From: an uncultured Paracoccaceae bacterium
GTDB lineage: Bacteria; Pseudomonadota; Alphaproteobacteria; Rhodobacterales; Rhodobacteraceae
Assembly (NCBI GenBank): GCA_947492475.1
Contig: CANLNM010000001.1
Location: 806,001-870,000 of the forward strand
DNA length: 64,000 nt
Direction: 5' to 3'
The notes under the pieces are model-generated. The model ran no database searches and was not told the origin of the DNA. It saw only the letters and a program-made list of their open reading frames with translations. A program made the position numbers and the translations under genes. How positions within the stretch are numbered: position 1 is the stretch's first letter; each line of letters begins with the position of its first letter. Below, piece after piece: positions 1-8,572 of the stretch.

Positions 1-307
1 GATCGGCGTCGCCACAAAGCTGGATTTCATCAATTGCCAAAAATTCAGGGGCCAACCCCTGGGGCATGGCTTCGACGGTACTGACCCAATAATGGGCGCG
101 GTCGGGAACAATACGTTCTTCGCCAGTGATCAGAGCGACCACATGCGCGCCGCGTTGCGCAACGATGCGATCATAGACTTCGCGTGCCAACAAACGCAGC
201 GGCAATCCAATGATTCCAGAACGATAGCTGAGCATTCGTTCAATGGCATAATGGGTTTTACCCGTGTTTGTCGGGCCCAAAACGGCTGTGATTCGAGAAG
301 AGTTCAT
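1..307 (-). CDS. Suv3-like ATP-dependent RNA helicase, N-terminal part (runs off the window)
   Basis: Reading leftward from an ATG at 307, the frame stays open to base 1, giving about 102 residues. The protein begins MNSSRITAVLGPTNTGKTHY, which contains a Walker A motif (GPTNTGKT). A DEIQ Walker B motif lies near the cut edge (FLAIDEIQLCGD). The spacing and wording match the mitochondrial Suv3/bacterial Suv3-like superfamily 2 RNA helicases common in alphaproteobacteria. Those proteins unwind RNA using ATP, but their bacterial role is little defined. The C-terminal helicase domain and the stop lie outside the window, so intactness cannot be judged. The TPR gene at 337 to 891 lies upstream on the same strand with a 29-base gap and may be cotranscribed. 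Confidence 0.8.
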   Translation of the reverse strand, partial: MNSSRITAVLGPTNTGKTHYAIERMLSYRSGIIGLPLRLLAREVYDRIVAQRGAHVVALITGEERIVPDRAHYWVSTVEAMPQGLAPEFLAIDEIQLCGDAD

Positions 308-336
308 GGACTGCCTCTGGGCCAAATTTGATGCCT

Positions 337-891
337 CTAAAGAGGTTCACCGCCCAATAGCAGATCCAGCCTGACAATTGACGAATCCACTTCTGGCAGA
401 TGCGGATGAATAGAATCAATCTGACGATAGAGTTCAAGCGCCTCTTCTTGGCGACCAAATTCTTCGAGCATGACGGCAAACCCTGCCATGGCGTAAAAAT
501 GCCGTGGATTAAGCACCAAAGTCTGGCGAATATCATCCAGAGCTGGCCCATAATACCCTTGTAAATAATAGGCCGTGGCCCGTGCATTATAGGCGGCTGC
601 AAATTGTGGCGCGTGATCAATGGCGGCGGTTAAATGCTCAACGGCTGCGGGTAAATTACCGTTGTCGATGGCCTCTTCGCCACGTTGCAACAGCAAATCA
701 ACGGACGGGGACCCGCTTTTGGCCCAGTCGCTTATGATTCGCTCTTGAATGCGCGCCGCCTCCTCAGAATTGGCGGATTGCAGCGCTGCAAACATATCGT
801 CCACACTTTCCCCATACAAAGGTAGGGAAAACCCGACTGACATCAGCCCTGCCGCAACGATACATTTGCCGGAATGTTTAATGGTCGCCAT
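337..891 (-). CDS. Exported tetratricopeptide-repeat protein
   Basis: This 184-residue protein starts with a hydrophobic signal-like segment (residues 1 to about 27, ending near LYG), so it is probably exported to the periplasm. From about residue 70 it holds two to three TPR-like units, for example LPAAVEHLTAAIDHAPQFAA, followed by units around YYGPALDDIRQTLVLNPRHF and RQEEALELYRQIDSIHP. TPR proteins are protein-interaction scaffolds; no enzymatic domain is visible and no specific partner can be named. The ATG at 891 has only a weak ribosome site. The gene reads toward the Suv3-like helicase gene with a short gap, which suggests a shared transcript. Confidence 0.75.
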   Translation of the reverse strand: MATIKHSGKCIVAAGLMSVGFSLPLYGESVDDMFAALQSANSEEAARIQERIISDWAKSGSPSVDLLLQRGEEAIDNGNLPAAVEHLTAAIDHAPQFAAAYNARATAYYLQGYYGPALDDIRQTLVLNPRHFYAMAGFAVMLEEFGRQEEALELYRQIDSIHPHLPEVDSSIVRLDLLLGGEPL

Positions 892-969
892 ATAACGGAG
901 TGTAACGCATTGTGTGCCAGAGACCAGAGCATACGATTCAAAACCTCGAGAGCGTGAAAGGAAATACGC

Positions 970-1260
970 ATGAGCGACGTGATCACCAAGGCCGTTGAGG
1001 CCCTAAGCGACAAAATTGGCGGCGATAGCTTTGATGGAAGCGCGAAATTTGTGATCGACGGCGAAGGCGCGATCATGATTGACAGCGACGGTGTGCGCGC
1101 ATCTGATGATGATGCGGACGTGACCCTGACGGCGGATGCCGACACATTTCAATCAATCCTCGAAGGCGAACTGAACCCGACAGCCGCCTTTATGACCGGA
1201 AAGTTGACCGTAGATGGCGACATGGGTCTGGCAATGAAACTTTCGGGCGTACTTGGGTAA
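970..1260 (+). CDS. SCP2 sterol-carrier-domain protein
   Basis: This 96-residue protein is essentially one SCP2 domain. The N-terminal helix (VITKAVEALSDKIGG) is followed by alternating short strands and the characteristic end segment (ESILEGELNPTAAFMTGKLTVDGDM-like, here SILEGELNPTAAFMTGKLTV). SCP2 domains bind lipids or acyl chains in a hydrophobic tunnel; the ligand here is unknown. The start has a good AAAGGAAA ribosome site 7 to 8 bases upstream. The stop is 3 bases before the ATG of the alpha/beta hydrolase at 1264, so the two are very likely translated together and may act on the same lipid substrate. That functional link is inferred. Confidence 0.85.
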   Translation: MSDVITKAVEALSDKIGGDSFDGSAKFVIDGEGAIMIDSDGVRASDDDADVTLTADADTFQSILEGELNPTAAFMTGKLTVDGDMGLAMKLSGVLG

Positions 1261-1263
1261 ACT

Positions 1264-2199
1264 ATGGAAACTGCACCTCTTTTTGATGATGTCGCTGACG
1301 GACCCAATGGGGGGGCAGCCCATTGGCTGACCACTGCTGATGGCCTGCGGATACGTGTGGGCCATTGGCATGTCGACAACGCCAAGGGAACGGTTCTGCT
1401 GTTTCCGGGGCGGACAGAATATGTCGAAAAATACGGTCGCGCGGCCAAGGAATTGGCTGATCGCGGCTATGCCACCGTGTCGATTGACTGGCGTGGTCAA
1501 GGCATTGCTGCGCGGATGCATAACAACCCCGCGCTTGGTCATGTGCAGCAGTTTACGGATTACCAGCATGATGTCGCCGCCGTTTTGGACCATGTACGGG
1601 CATTGAACCTGCCAGAACCGCTGTTTCTACTGGCCCATTCCATGGGGGGCGCGATTGGTTTGCGCGCCGTCATGGAAGGTTTGCCCGTCAAAGCCGCGGC
1701 CTTTTCTGCGCCGATGTGGGGCATTGGCCTGTCCGCGTCACTGCGCCCTCTGGCATGGGCGGTTTCCAGCCTGTCCAAGCCACTTGGGTTTTCCAACGCG
1801 ATTGCCCCGGGGCAAAGCGAACAAACCTATGTAATGCGCGCCCCATTTGATGCCAATTCTCTGACATCGGATCGTGAAATGTATGATTACATGCAATCGC
1901 AACTGGCCGCGCATCCTGATCTCGCTCTTGGGGGGCCGACATTGAATTGGCTGAATGAATCCCTGATTGAAACCCGTGATCTGGCCGCCCGCCCTGCCCC
2001 GGATCTGCCTTGTATTACGTTCCTTGGCTCGGACGAGGACATCGTCGAAACCGGACGTATCCAATCCAGAATGCAAAACTGGAACAACGGCGAACTGGTG
2101 CTGATCGACAAAGGACGCCATGAGGTAATGATGGAAACCCCATCAATCCGCAGTCAGGTTTTCGATCAAACAGCGGCACATTTCGACCGGTTTCACTGA
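1264..2199 (+). CDS. Alpha/beta hydrolase, lysophospholipase (PldB)-like
   Basis: A 311-residue serine hydrolase of the lysophospholipase L2/monoglyceride lipase type. The nucleophile elbow AHSMGG places the catalytic serine at residue 126. An acid in FLGSDEDIV (D257 or D259) and His286 in KGRHEVMME complete a plausible triad. The early block FPGRTEYVEKYG (about 48 to 59) and the DWRGQG block are typical of this family. No signal peptide or membrane helix is seen, so it should be cytoplasmic. It starts 3 bases after the SCP2 gene and probably shares its mRNA. Substrate is likely a lysophospholipid or monoacylglycerol, by family analogy only. Confidence 0.85.
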   Translation: METAPLFDDVADGPNGGAAHWLTTADGLRIRVGHWHVDNAKGTVLLFPGRTEYVEKYGRAAKELADRGYATVSIDWRGQGIAARMHNNPALGHVQQFTDYQHDVAAVLDHVRALNLPEPLFLLAHSMGGAIGLRAVMEGLPVKAAAFSAPMWGIGLSASLRPLAWAVSSLSKPLGFSNAIAPGQSEQTYVMRAPFDANSLTSDREMYDYMQSQLAAHPDLALGGPTLNWLNESLIETRDLAARPAPDLPCITFLGSDEDIVETGRIQSRMQNWNNGELVLIDKGRHEVMMETPSIRSQVFDQTAAHFDRFH

Positions 2200-2234
2200 T
2201 CCCCATATGTGGTGGCTTTCCACGGGCTGACATC

Positions 2235-2250
2235 CCCCATATGTATGGGG
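2235..2250. repeat. Perfect 7-2-7 inverted repeat before the M3 peptidase gene
   Basis: The arms CCCCATA and TATGGGG are separated by TG. A related, imperfect copy (CCCCATATGTGGTGG) sits 34 bases upstream at 2201. The palindrome ends 22 bases before the ATG of the peptidase gene, a usual place for an operator. It could also be a small mRNA hairpin. No T-run follows, so it is not a standard terminator. The binding protein is unknown. Confidence 0.4.
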
Positions 2251-2272
2251 AAAGACAGCCTGAGGAGCTTTT

Positions 2273-4087
2273 ATGACCAAGTCCCCCGTTTTCGACACCA
2301 ACCTGTCTGGTGGCAAAGATATTGGCGCGCTGCCCGAATGGGATCTGAGCGATTTGTACACAAGCCAGGACGCGCCAGAAATGCAGCGCGATCTGGATTG
2401 GCTGGAAAAGGCCTGTGGTGAATTTGCCCATGATTACGAAGGCAAATTGGCCGACTTGGATGCCGCGCAACTGCTAGAAGCCGTGCAGCGTTACGAAAAA
2501 ATCGACATGATTGCCGGGCGGATCATGTCTTTTGCAGGTCTGCAATATTACCAAATGACGATGGATGCAGAGCGGGGCAAATTTATGTCCGACGCGCAGG
2601 ATCGCATCACGGCCTTCACCACACCGATGGTGTTTTACGGCCTAGAATTCAACCGCCTAGAAGACGAACATGTTGAAAACCTACTGGCGGCAAATGCCGA
2701 TTTGGCGCGCTACAAACCTGTCTTTGATCGCATGCGGGCGATGCGGCCCTATCAATTGTCCGATGAGTTGGAAAAGTTCCTGCATGATCAATCCGTTGTT
2801 GGATCATCGGCGTGGAACAAGTTGTTCGATGAAACCATCGCTGGTTTGGAATTCACCGTGGATGGCGAAGAGCTGAACATCGAAGGCACGCTGAACCTGT
2901 TGACCGATCAGGACCGCGATAAACGCGAGGCGGCGACCCATGAACTGACCCGTGTGTTCCGCGACAATATCAAAACCTTTGCCCGTGTGCACAACACATT
3001 GACCAAAGAGAAAGAGATCGAAGATCGCTGGCGCGGCATGCCGACCCCGCAATTGGGTCGTCACTTGTCCAACCACGTTGAACCCGAAGTGGTCGACGCG
3101 CTGCGCAACGCCGTTGTCGCCGCCTATCCACGTCTGTCGCATCGCTATTATGCGTTGAAAGCCAAATGGTTAGGGCTGGATCGTATGCAGGTTTGGGATC
3201 GCAACGCCCCCCTTCCGATGGAAAGCGATCGCTTGGTCAAATGGGACGAAGCCAAAGACACAGTGATGGACGCCTATGGCAGCTTTGATCCACGCATGTC
3301 CGACATCGCAGAGCCGTTTTTCACCAAAGGCTGGATCGATGCCGGTGTGAAACCCGGCAAAGCCCCCGGTGCCTTTGCCCATCCAACCGTCAGCGATGTG
3401 CACCCTTATGTGATGCTGAACTATCTGGGAAAACCGCGTGATGTCATGACCTTGGCGCACGAGTTGGGCCATGGCGTACATCAGGTTCTGGCCGCCGATC
3501 AGGGCGAGTTGCTCAGCTCGACCCCCCTGACACTCGCCGAAACGGCGTCTGTGTTTGGCGAAATGCTGACCTTCCGCAAAATGCTGGACGGTGCCAAAGA
3601 TAAGGCCGAACGCAAGATCATGCTGGCTGGCAAAGTCGAGGACATGATCAACACCGTTGTGCGCCAAATCGCATTCTATGACTTTGAATGCAAATTGCAC
3701 GAAGCGCGCGCCGGTGGCGAATTGACCCCGGACGCCATCAACGCGTTGTGGATGTCCGTTCAAGCCGAAAGCTTGGGGCCGATCTTCGACTTCACCGACG
3801 GGTATGAAACCTTCTGGGCCTATATCCCGCACTTCGTGCATTCGCCGTTTTACGTCTATGCCTATGCCTTTGGTGACGGTCTGGTAAATGCGCTTTATGC
3901 GACCTATCAGGACAATCCCGACGGTTTCCAAGACAAATATTTTGATATGCTGCGTGCCGGTGGATCAAAACATCACAAAGAGCTGCTCGCGCCCTTTGGT
4001 CTGGATGCGTCGGACCCATCGTTCTGGGACAAAGGTTTGACGATGATTTCCGACATGATCGATGAACTCGAAGCGATGGAAGCATAG
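2273..4087 (+). CDS. pepF: M3 family oligoendopeptidase F-type
   Basis: A 604-residue cytosolic zinc metallopeptidase of family M3, near the usual length (about 600). The zinc site is HELGH at residues 396 to 400, with the third ligand in TLAETASVFGE (Glu423). N-terminal residues 1 to 200 resemble the PepF N-lobe (NTD, YEGKLADLD, then the YYQMTMDAE region). The C-terminus carries the block HFVHSPFYVYAYAFGDGLV, typical of the family. These enzymes cut peptides of roughly 7 to 20 residues and act in peptide turnover. The start is set by TGAGGAGC 5 bases upstream. A GC-rich hairpin at 4099 to 4130 follows the stop. Confidence 0.93.
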   Translation: MTKSPVFDTNLSGGKDIGALPEWDLSDLYTSQDAPEMQRDLDWLEKACGEFAHDYEGKLADLDAAQLLEAVQRYEKIDMIAGRIMSFAGLQYYQMTMDAERGKFMSDAQDRITAFTTPMVFYGLEFNRLEDEHVENLLAANADLARYKPVFDRMRAMRPYQLSDELEKFLHDQSVVGSSAWNKLFDETIAGLEFTVDGEELNIEGTLNLLTDQDRDKREAATHELTRVFRDNIKTFARVHNTLTKEKEIEDRWRGMPTPQLGRHLSNHVEPEVVDALRNAVVAAYPRLSHRYYALKAKWLGLDRMQVWDRNAPLPMESDRLVKWDEAKDTVMDAYGSFDPRMSDIAEPFFTKGWIDAGVKPGKAPGAFAHPTVSDVHPYVMLNYLGKPRDVMTLAHELGHGVHQVLAADQGELLSSTPLTLAETASVFGEMLTFRKMLDGAKDKAERKIMLAGKVEDMINTVVRQIAFYDFECKLHEARAGGELTPDAINALWMSVQAESLGPIFDFTDGYETFWAYIPHFVHSPFYVYAYAFGDGLVNALYATYQDNPDGFQDKYFDMLRAGGSKHHKELLAPFGLDASDPSFWDKGLTMISDMIDELEAMEA

Positions 4088-4098
4088 CAGAAAAATTC

Positions 4099-4130
4099 GG
4101 GGGGGCGATCACCGCTTTCGCCCCCTATTT
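4099..4130 (+). terminator. Candidate terminator after the M3 peptidase gene
   Basis: An 8-bp GC-rich stem (GGGGGCGA at 4101 and TCGCCCCC at 4118) starts 12 bases after the peptidase stop and is followed by TATTT rather than a long T-run. It is a fair but not ideal intrinsic terminator. Confidence 0.5.
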
Positions 4131-4156
4131 CCACCCATGGATCAAAGGCATACTGC

Positions 4157-4732
4157 ATGAAACGCAGGTTTCACTATCTCTCACATTTCGATGTAGAAAT
4201 TGATCCAGATCGCCCTGTCCCTCTGTGGCGGTTGAATGAAACAGGTCGCAGACGTGCCCAAGCCCTGACACAATCTGGGGTGTTTTCCGCAGTGGACCAA
4301 ATCCTGTCCAGCGCTGAAACCAAGGCTATCGAAACCGCTGCGATTTTAGCCGCGTCGATCAACTGCCCGATCACCATCCATCCCAAAATGCACGAAAACG
4401 ATCGTTCCAGTACCGGTTTCCTGCCCGGCCCGGCATTCGAAGCCGCAGCGGACGCCTTCTTTGCGCACCCAAACACCAGTTTTAAAGGCTGGGAAACCGC
4501 ATGTGACGCGCAAACCCGCATCGTACAGCAAGTGACGGATGCAATTGACCAATTCCCCAAAGCGAAAACGATCTTGTTTGTTGGCCATGGCGCGGTTGGC
4601 ACATTGCTTTATTGCCATCTAAGCCAGAACCAAATTGACCGCCGTTTCGACCAAACCAGCGGCGGGCATGTCCTGACATGGCATTCTGACGCTGCGCCCA
4701 CATGTGGCTGGCAACGCGCCGAAAACATCTAA
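4157..4732 (+). CDS. Histidine phosphatase superfamily protein with altered RHG motif
   Basis: This 191-residue protein has the histidine phosphatase fold order: an N-terminal strand with the nucleophile His10, the SSAETKAIETA helix, a Glu80 candidate acid in HENDRSSTGFLPG, and the second histidine in VGHGAVG (His144). The usual LxRHG is replaced by YLSHFD, so the arginine before the nucleophile is serine. The second phosphate-pocket arginine (SSxxxRAxxTA) is lysine (K56). I recall a rhodobacterial subfamily with this pattern, but cannot check it. Whether it acts on phosphohistidine, sugar phosphates or something else cannot be told. Confidence 0.75.
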   Translation: MKRRFHYLSHFDVEIDPDRPVPLWRLNETGRRRAQALTQSGVFSAVDQILSSAETKAIETAAILAASINCPITIHPKMHENDRSSTGFLPGPAFEAAADAFFAHPNTSFKGWETACDAQTRIVQQVTDAIDQFPKAKTILFVGHGAVGTLLYCHLSQNQIDRRFDQTSGGHVLTWHSDAAPTCGWQRAENI

Positions 4733-4810
4733 ACTGCGCCGCTCCGTAACGTCACCCTTTTTTAGTTCGGTCAGCTTGCCTAGCATCGCCGAATGAATGG
4801 GAGTTGCAGA

Positions 4811-5986
4811 ATGCAGGTTTTTGGAAAATGGTTGGGCCGTTTCATTGTTTTCATGGCGATTTTGGTTGCTGGCTTTTTGACATTTGCGCCCGGATTCGTC
4901 GAAAAATCGCGAAATCTCGTTGCGGATCATAGCCCTTATACGGTGTCGGTCACGGCGCAGGATTTGCACAATTCATTGGTCATCGGCGATTGGCACGCGG
5001 ACCCCTTGTTGTGGAAACGCGATCTGACAGAACGGGGAACCCGCGGGCACGTGGACATCCCACGTCTAATCGAAGGCAACGTCGCCATTCAGGTGTTCAC
5101 CGCCGTCACCAAGAGCCCCGCCGGTCAAAACTATCAAACAAATTCAGCTGATACGCGCGACAACATAACCTTGCTTGCGATCGGTCAAATGTGGCCCCCC
5201 CGCACCTGGAACAGTCTTGCAGAACGTGCGCTGTATCAGGCTGAAAAGCTTCATAATTTTGCCGCGCGTTCGAATGGACAGCTGCGTGTGATCACAACCC
5301 GGTCCGAGCTGGATCAATTGCTGATAGACCGCGACGCTGGTCAAAAAATTGTCGGTGGCATTCTTGGAATTGAGGGCGCACATCCCCTCGAAGGGGACAT
5401 CGCAAATCTCGACCGGCTTGAGGCGTCAGGCTATCGGCTTATTGGGCTTCAGCACTTTTTTGACAATGACGTTGGCGGGTCGTTGCACGGCATCGGGAAC
5501 CAAGGCCTGACCGACTTTGGTCGCGAAGTTGTGGCGCAAATTGTGGAGCGAAATATGATCCTGGATCTTGCGCATTCCAGCCCCCAAGTCGTGCGCGATG
5601 TGCTTGAAATCACGGACATTCCGTTGATTGTCAGCCATACGGGCCTGCATTCCGCCTGTCGTGTTCATCGCAATTTTCCAGATGATTTGATGCAAGATAT
5701 CGTCGCAACGGGCGGCGTCATCGGCATAGGGTATTGGGCCAATGTCACATGCGATGACAGTCCAGATGGCATCGCACACGTCATCAAATCCGCGATTGAC
5801 GTGTTAGGTGAGGACCACATTTCACTTGGATCGGATTTCGACGGATCGGTTCCAACCGCAATGGATACATCCGAACTCAGTGCCCTGACGGATTCATTGC
5901 TGCGCGCAGGTCTAAGCGAAGCGCAAGTCCGCAAAGTCATGGGGGAAAACATGTTGCGCGTGCTGCGCGCCCGACTGGCGCCATAA
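4811..5986 (+). CDS. Membrane-anchored M19 dipeptidase (renal dipeptidase type)
   Basis: The 391-residue protein starts with a single hydrophobic segment (residues about 8 to 28), so it is probably anchored in the inner membrane facing the periplasm. M19 metal-site motifs are present in order: GDWHAD (in place of DGHND), the EGAHPLEG glutamate, LDLAHSS, VSHTGLHS with the following RNFPDD, and GSDFDG. The family hydrolyses dipeptides, often with a D-residue at the second position. I chose the ATG at 4811 because GGGAG lies 7 bases before it; an upstream ATG at 4793 would add six residues with no ribosome site. Confidence 0.9.
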   Translation: MQVFGKWLGRFIVFMAILVAGFLTFAPGFVEKSRNLVADHSPYTVSVTAQDLHNSLVIGDWHADPLLWKRDLTERGTRGHVDIPRLIEGNVAIQVFTAVTKSPAGQNYQTNSADTRDNITLLAIGQMWPPRTWNSLAERALYQAEKLHNFAARSNGQLRVITTRSELDQLLIDRDAGQKIVGGILGIEGAHPLEGDIANLDRLEASGYRLIGLQHFFDNDVGGSLHGIGNQGLTDFGREVVAQIVERNMILDLAHSSPQVVRDVLEITDIPLIVSHTGLHSACRVHRNFPDDLMQDIVATGGVIGIGYWANVTCDDSPDGIAHVIKSAIDVLGEDHISLGSDFDGSVPTAMDTSELSALTDSLLRAGLSEAQVRKVMGENMLRVLRARLAP

Positions 5987-6012
5987 AAAAGGGCCATCAA
6001 AATTGATGACCC
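5985..6012 (-). terminator. Intrinsic terminator of the DUF4389 gene
   Basis: On the minus strand the sequence after the DUF4389 stop forms GGGTCATCA-ATTT-TGATGGCCC and is followed directly by six Ts. The stem has one G:T pair. It sits against the 3' end of the convergent dipeptidase gene. Confidence 0.75.
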
Positions 6013-6050
6013 AGCGTTCTGGTGGCAACACAGTCAACTCAACGGGGGAA

Positions 6051-6368
6051 TTAGTCCAGTTCCGTCCATGGCCAAGGTTTCACATCGGATGCAGCGGTTA
6101 AATAACGTGCGGCTTTGGCGACCCAAATACCGATATCCGTCCCCAAATCAGCCACACGTTCATTGGGCTGTTTGTTGTTCACCAGCAGGATAACCACCTG
6201 TAGCAACGCCAAAACCCCGATCGCGGATTGGGCGAACCCCATCATGATCCAAATCACGATCATATGCAGAACCCGTCCAAAAACGTTTTCTTCAATCTCA
6301 CGTGGACCGTCGGTTTTACGGCTCGGATTTTCGGGCATCACATCATCAAATTCGTTTGGATCAGCCAT
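6051..6368 (-). CDS. DUF4389 domain membrane protein
   Basis: A 105-residue protein with a polar N-terminus (about 1 to 25, including ENPSRKTDGPREI) and one long hydrophobic stretch (about 33 to 62) rich in V, I and L. It then has a conserved amphipathic tail with the WVAKAARYLTAASDVKPWPW motif. This is the DUF4389 layout. Function is unknown; it is presumably an inner-membrane protein. The ATG at 6368 is preceded by AAAGGAAT at good distance. It ends at a clear intrinsic terminator, so the oxidoreductase-DUF4389 pair (gap 27 bases) probably forms one transcript starting at the oxidoreductase. Confidence 0.75.
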   Translation of the reverse strand: MADPNEFDDVMPENPSRKTDGPREIEENVFGRVLHMIVIWIMMGFAQSAIGVLALLQVVILLVNNKQPNERVADLGTDIGIWVAKAARYLTAASDVKPWPWTELD

Positions 6369-6395
6369 GGGTGATTCCTTTCATTTGTCTTTACT

Positions 6396-7370
6396 TTACC
6401 CGTCTCTGGCCGCCGCAAAAACCGCATCTATCACCTTCTGCGTGCCTTTCGCCTGTTCAAGTGACCACGCAAATGCCGCTTCGCCACGGATTGCCCGGCC
6501 AAAGGCTTCGACTTGCAACACATAGTGATCCACCCCGGGGAAACGTTCGACCCGCAGCCCAAGATCAGGCTGATGCAATTCAATCCGAGCCTCACCATAC
6601 ACATTTGCATTAAACGGAGCAGATAATCGGATGACACCATTTGTGCCATGAAACGTCATTTGCTGATAGGCATGCATCCGCATGGAATTGACCCAATGCG
6701 CTGAAAAATCTGGGAATTTCGCAGAAACGCGCGCAATCACGTCGACGCCATTTTCATAAGTGAGGTCAACATGGCTGATCTCAGGCTCTTGGCCGGTGAC
6801 CCAGCGCGTCGCGCCGTAGGTGTACACCCCGATGTCCCGAATGCCGCCACCCCCCATATCAGCGTTGTGCCGGATATTCTGCGTATCGGCCGAGTTATCA
6901 AAGCTAAACGCCCCATCCACATGCGCCAATTTGCCAATCGCCCCGTCCTGCACCAATTGCTGCACACGCTGCCATTGGGGATGATGCACGATCATGTAAG
7001 CTTCGCAGGCTTGCAGGCCTGTTTCTTCGCGTTTGGCGATCAAGGCATCGATTTGATCCGCCCTAAGCGCAATTGGTTTTTCACAAAGAACATGTTTGCC
7101 CGCATCCATCGCCTTTTGGGTCCATTCCACATGCAAATGGTTGGGCAAAGGGATGTAAACCGCGTCGATCTGGTCAGAATTCAACAGGGCTTCGTAATCT
7201 GAAAACACTTGTAAATCAGGTGCAAATGCCTGAAATGGCTCGGCCTTTTCAGGGTTGGAGGTTGCCAATGCAGACAGGCTTGCACCTTCGGCAAAATGGA
7301 TCGCGCGTGCCATATGTTTGCGCGCGAAGTTCGATGCGCCAAGCACGCCCCAGCGGATGGTATCACTCAT
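6396..7370 (-). CDS. Gfo/Idh/MocA family NAD(P)-dependent oxidoreductase
   Basis: A 324-residue two-domain dehydrogenase. The N-terminal Rossmann fold starts with WGVLGASNFARKHM. The hallmark EKP motif is at residues 97 to 99 (HVLCEKPIAL). The C-terminal alpha/beta domain contains GGGGIRDIGVY and IARVSAKFPD. Family members oxidise or reduce sugars, inositols or related alcohols with NAD(P). The substrate cannot be read from sequence and no sugar genes adjoin it. I chose the ATG at 7370, which follows AGGGAG by 6 bases, over an upstream start at 7421. Confidence 0.88.
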   Translation of the reverse strand: MSDTIRWGVLGASNFARKHMARAIHFAEGASLSALATSNPEKAEPFQAFAPDLQVFSDYEALLNSDQIDAVYIPLPNHLHVEWTQKAMDAGKHVLCEKPIALRADQIDALIAKREETGLQACEAYMIVHHPQWQRVQQLVQDGAIGKLAHVDGAFSFDNSADTQNIRHNADMGGGGIRDIGVYTYGATRWVTGQEPEISHVDLTYENGVDVIARVSAKFPDFSAHWVNSMRMHAYQQMTFHGTNGVIRLSAPFNANVYGEARIELHQPDLGLRVERFPGVDHYVLQVEAFGRAIRGEAAFAWSLEQAKGTQKVIDAVFAAARDG

Positions 7371-7427
7371 TGGTTTCTCCCTGATTTGGCGGGATGTTAG
7401 CGCAAACTTCAGCGAGAACAAGCAAAA

Positions 7428-7458
7428 GCCCCGTCGGGAGGAAACGGGGCCCTTGTCG
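7428..7458 (-). terminator. Intrinsic terminator of rpoH
   Basis: Just downstream of the rpoH stop on the minus strand lies GCCCCGT, a loop, then ACGGGGC followed by TTTTG. The paired arms are 7 bp and GC-rich. It separates rpoH from the following oxidoreductase gene. Confidence 0.7.
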
Positions 7459-7471
7459 GGACATACAGATT

Positions 7472-8368
7472 TTAGGCGTTGGCCATCATTCCGTTTTCAC
7501 GTGCCAATTCGGTCATGCGTTTTTGCAGTTTTTCAAATGCACGCACTTCGATCTGACGAATGCGTTCGCGGCTGACGCTGTATTGGTTGGACAATTCTTC
7601 CAATGTCACAACTTCGTCCTGCAAACGACGTTGGACCAGAATATCCTTTTCACGGTCATTCAGAACCGACATGGATTCCGCCAGCAATTCGCGGCGCGTG
7701 TCCAATTCGTCTTTGGCTTCATAATCACCGGCCTGATCCGCGCTCTCATCTTCGAGCCAATCCTGCCATTGCGTCGCACTTTCGCCGTCCGAACCAACCA
7801 TCGCGTTCAGTGACGCATCCCCACCAGACAAACGGCGGTTCATCGACACAACTTCGGTTTCGGTCACACCCAGATCTGTCGCGATTTTTGCAACGTTTTC
7901 AGGGCGCAGATCGCCGTCTTCCATGGCGCCAAGGCGGTTTTTCGCTTTGCGCAGATTAAAGAACAGCTTTTTCTGGGCTGATGTCGTGCCCAATTTCACC
8001 AAGCTCCAGGACCGCAGCACATATTCCTGAATGGATGCACGGATCCACCACATGGCATAGGTCGCCAAACGGAACCCTTTTTCTGGGTCGAACCGTTTCA
8101 CAGCCTGCATCAGGCCGACATTCGCCTCAGAAATCACCTCGGCTTGGGGCAAGCCGTAACCACGATAGCCCATGGCGATTTTCGCAGCCAAACGCAGGTG
8201 CGATGTGACCAATTGGTGGGCTGCATCACTGTCTTCGCGATCAACCCATGCTTTGGCCAGCATGTATTCCTGTTCTGGTTCCAACATAGGAAACCGGCGG
8301 ATTTCCTGAAGATAACGATTCAGTCCCTGTTCCGGTGACGGGGCTGGCAAATTCTTATATGTACTCAT
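7472..8368 (-). CDS. rpoH: Heat-shock sigma factor sigma-32
   Basis: A 298-residue sigma-70 family protein of group 3 RpoH type. Region 2 spans roughly residues 50 to 120, with LVTSHLRLAAKIAMGYRGYG and YAMWWIRASIQEYVL. The RpoH box is at residues 132 to 140 (QKKLFFNLR), which separates it from RpoD. Region 4 ends with [21 protein letters not shown]. It directs RNA polymerase to heat-shock promoters. The ATG at 8368 is preceded by GGGAGGGA. It has a 204-base leader with a possible RpoH-type promoter and a GTGCG/CGCAC hairpin, followed by a terminator after the stop. Many Rhodobacterales have two rpoH genes; only one is in this window. Confidence 0.95.
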   Translation of the reverse strand: MSTYKNLPAPSPEQGLNRYLQEIRRFPMLEPEQEYMLAKAWVDREDSDAAHQLVTSHLRLAAKIAMGYRGYGLPQAEVISEANVGLMQAVKRFDPEKGFRLATYAMWWIRASIQEYVLRSWSLVKLGTTSAQKKLFFNLRKAKNRLGAMEDGDLRPENVAKIATDLGVTETEVVSMNRRLSGGDASLNAMVGSDGESATQWQDWLEDESADQAGDYEAKDELDTRRELLAESMSVLNDREKDILVQRRLQDEVVTLEELSNQYSVSRERIRQIEVRAFEKLQKRMTELARENGMMANA

Positions 8369-8405
8369 CTCTATGTCCCTCCCTATGTTTATCGGGTTAA
8401 CATCT

Positions 8406-8433
8406 ATTTGGTGGCGCTAACGACTATTTCAAG
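8406..8433 (-). promoter_or_regulatory. Possible heat-shock-type promoter of rpoH
   Basis: On the minus strand, CTTGAAA (8433 to 8427) is followed 12 bases later by CCACCAAAT (8414 to 8406), 37 bases before the rpoH ATG. The first box matches the sigma-32 -35 consensus; the second is only a partial match. This would allow autoregulation. The call is weak. Confidence 0.25.
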
Positions 8434-8572
8434 ACCGTTTAGTTTACTTTTCTTTATTATCTATGAATGCGCGGCGATGAAATGAAAAGCCACGTTTCCG
8501 TGCGCTCACGCACATGCGACGCGCTGAAACAAAGAGAGTTGCCCCTCTTGAAATAGAAATTCGGTGTTGGAA

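Noticed and set aside
3170-3931. Open frame of 253 codons antisense to the M3 peptidase
   Set aside because: It lies inside the peptidase gene and encodes no recognisable protein.
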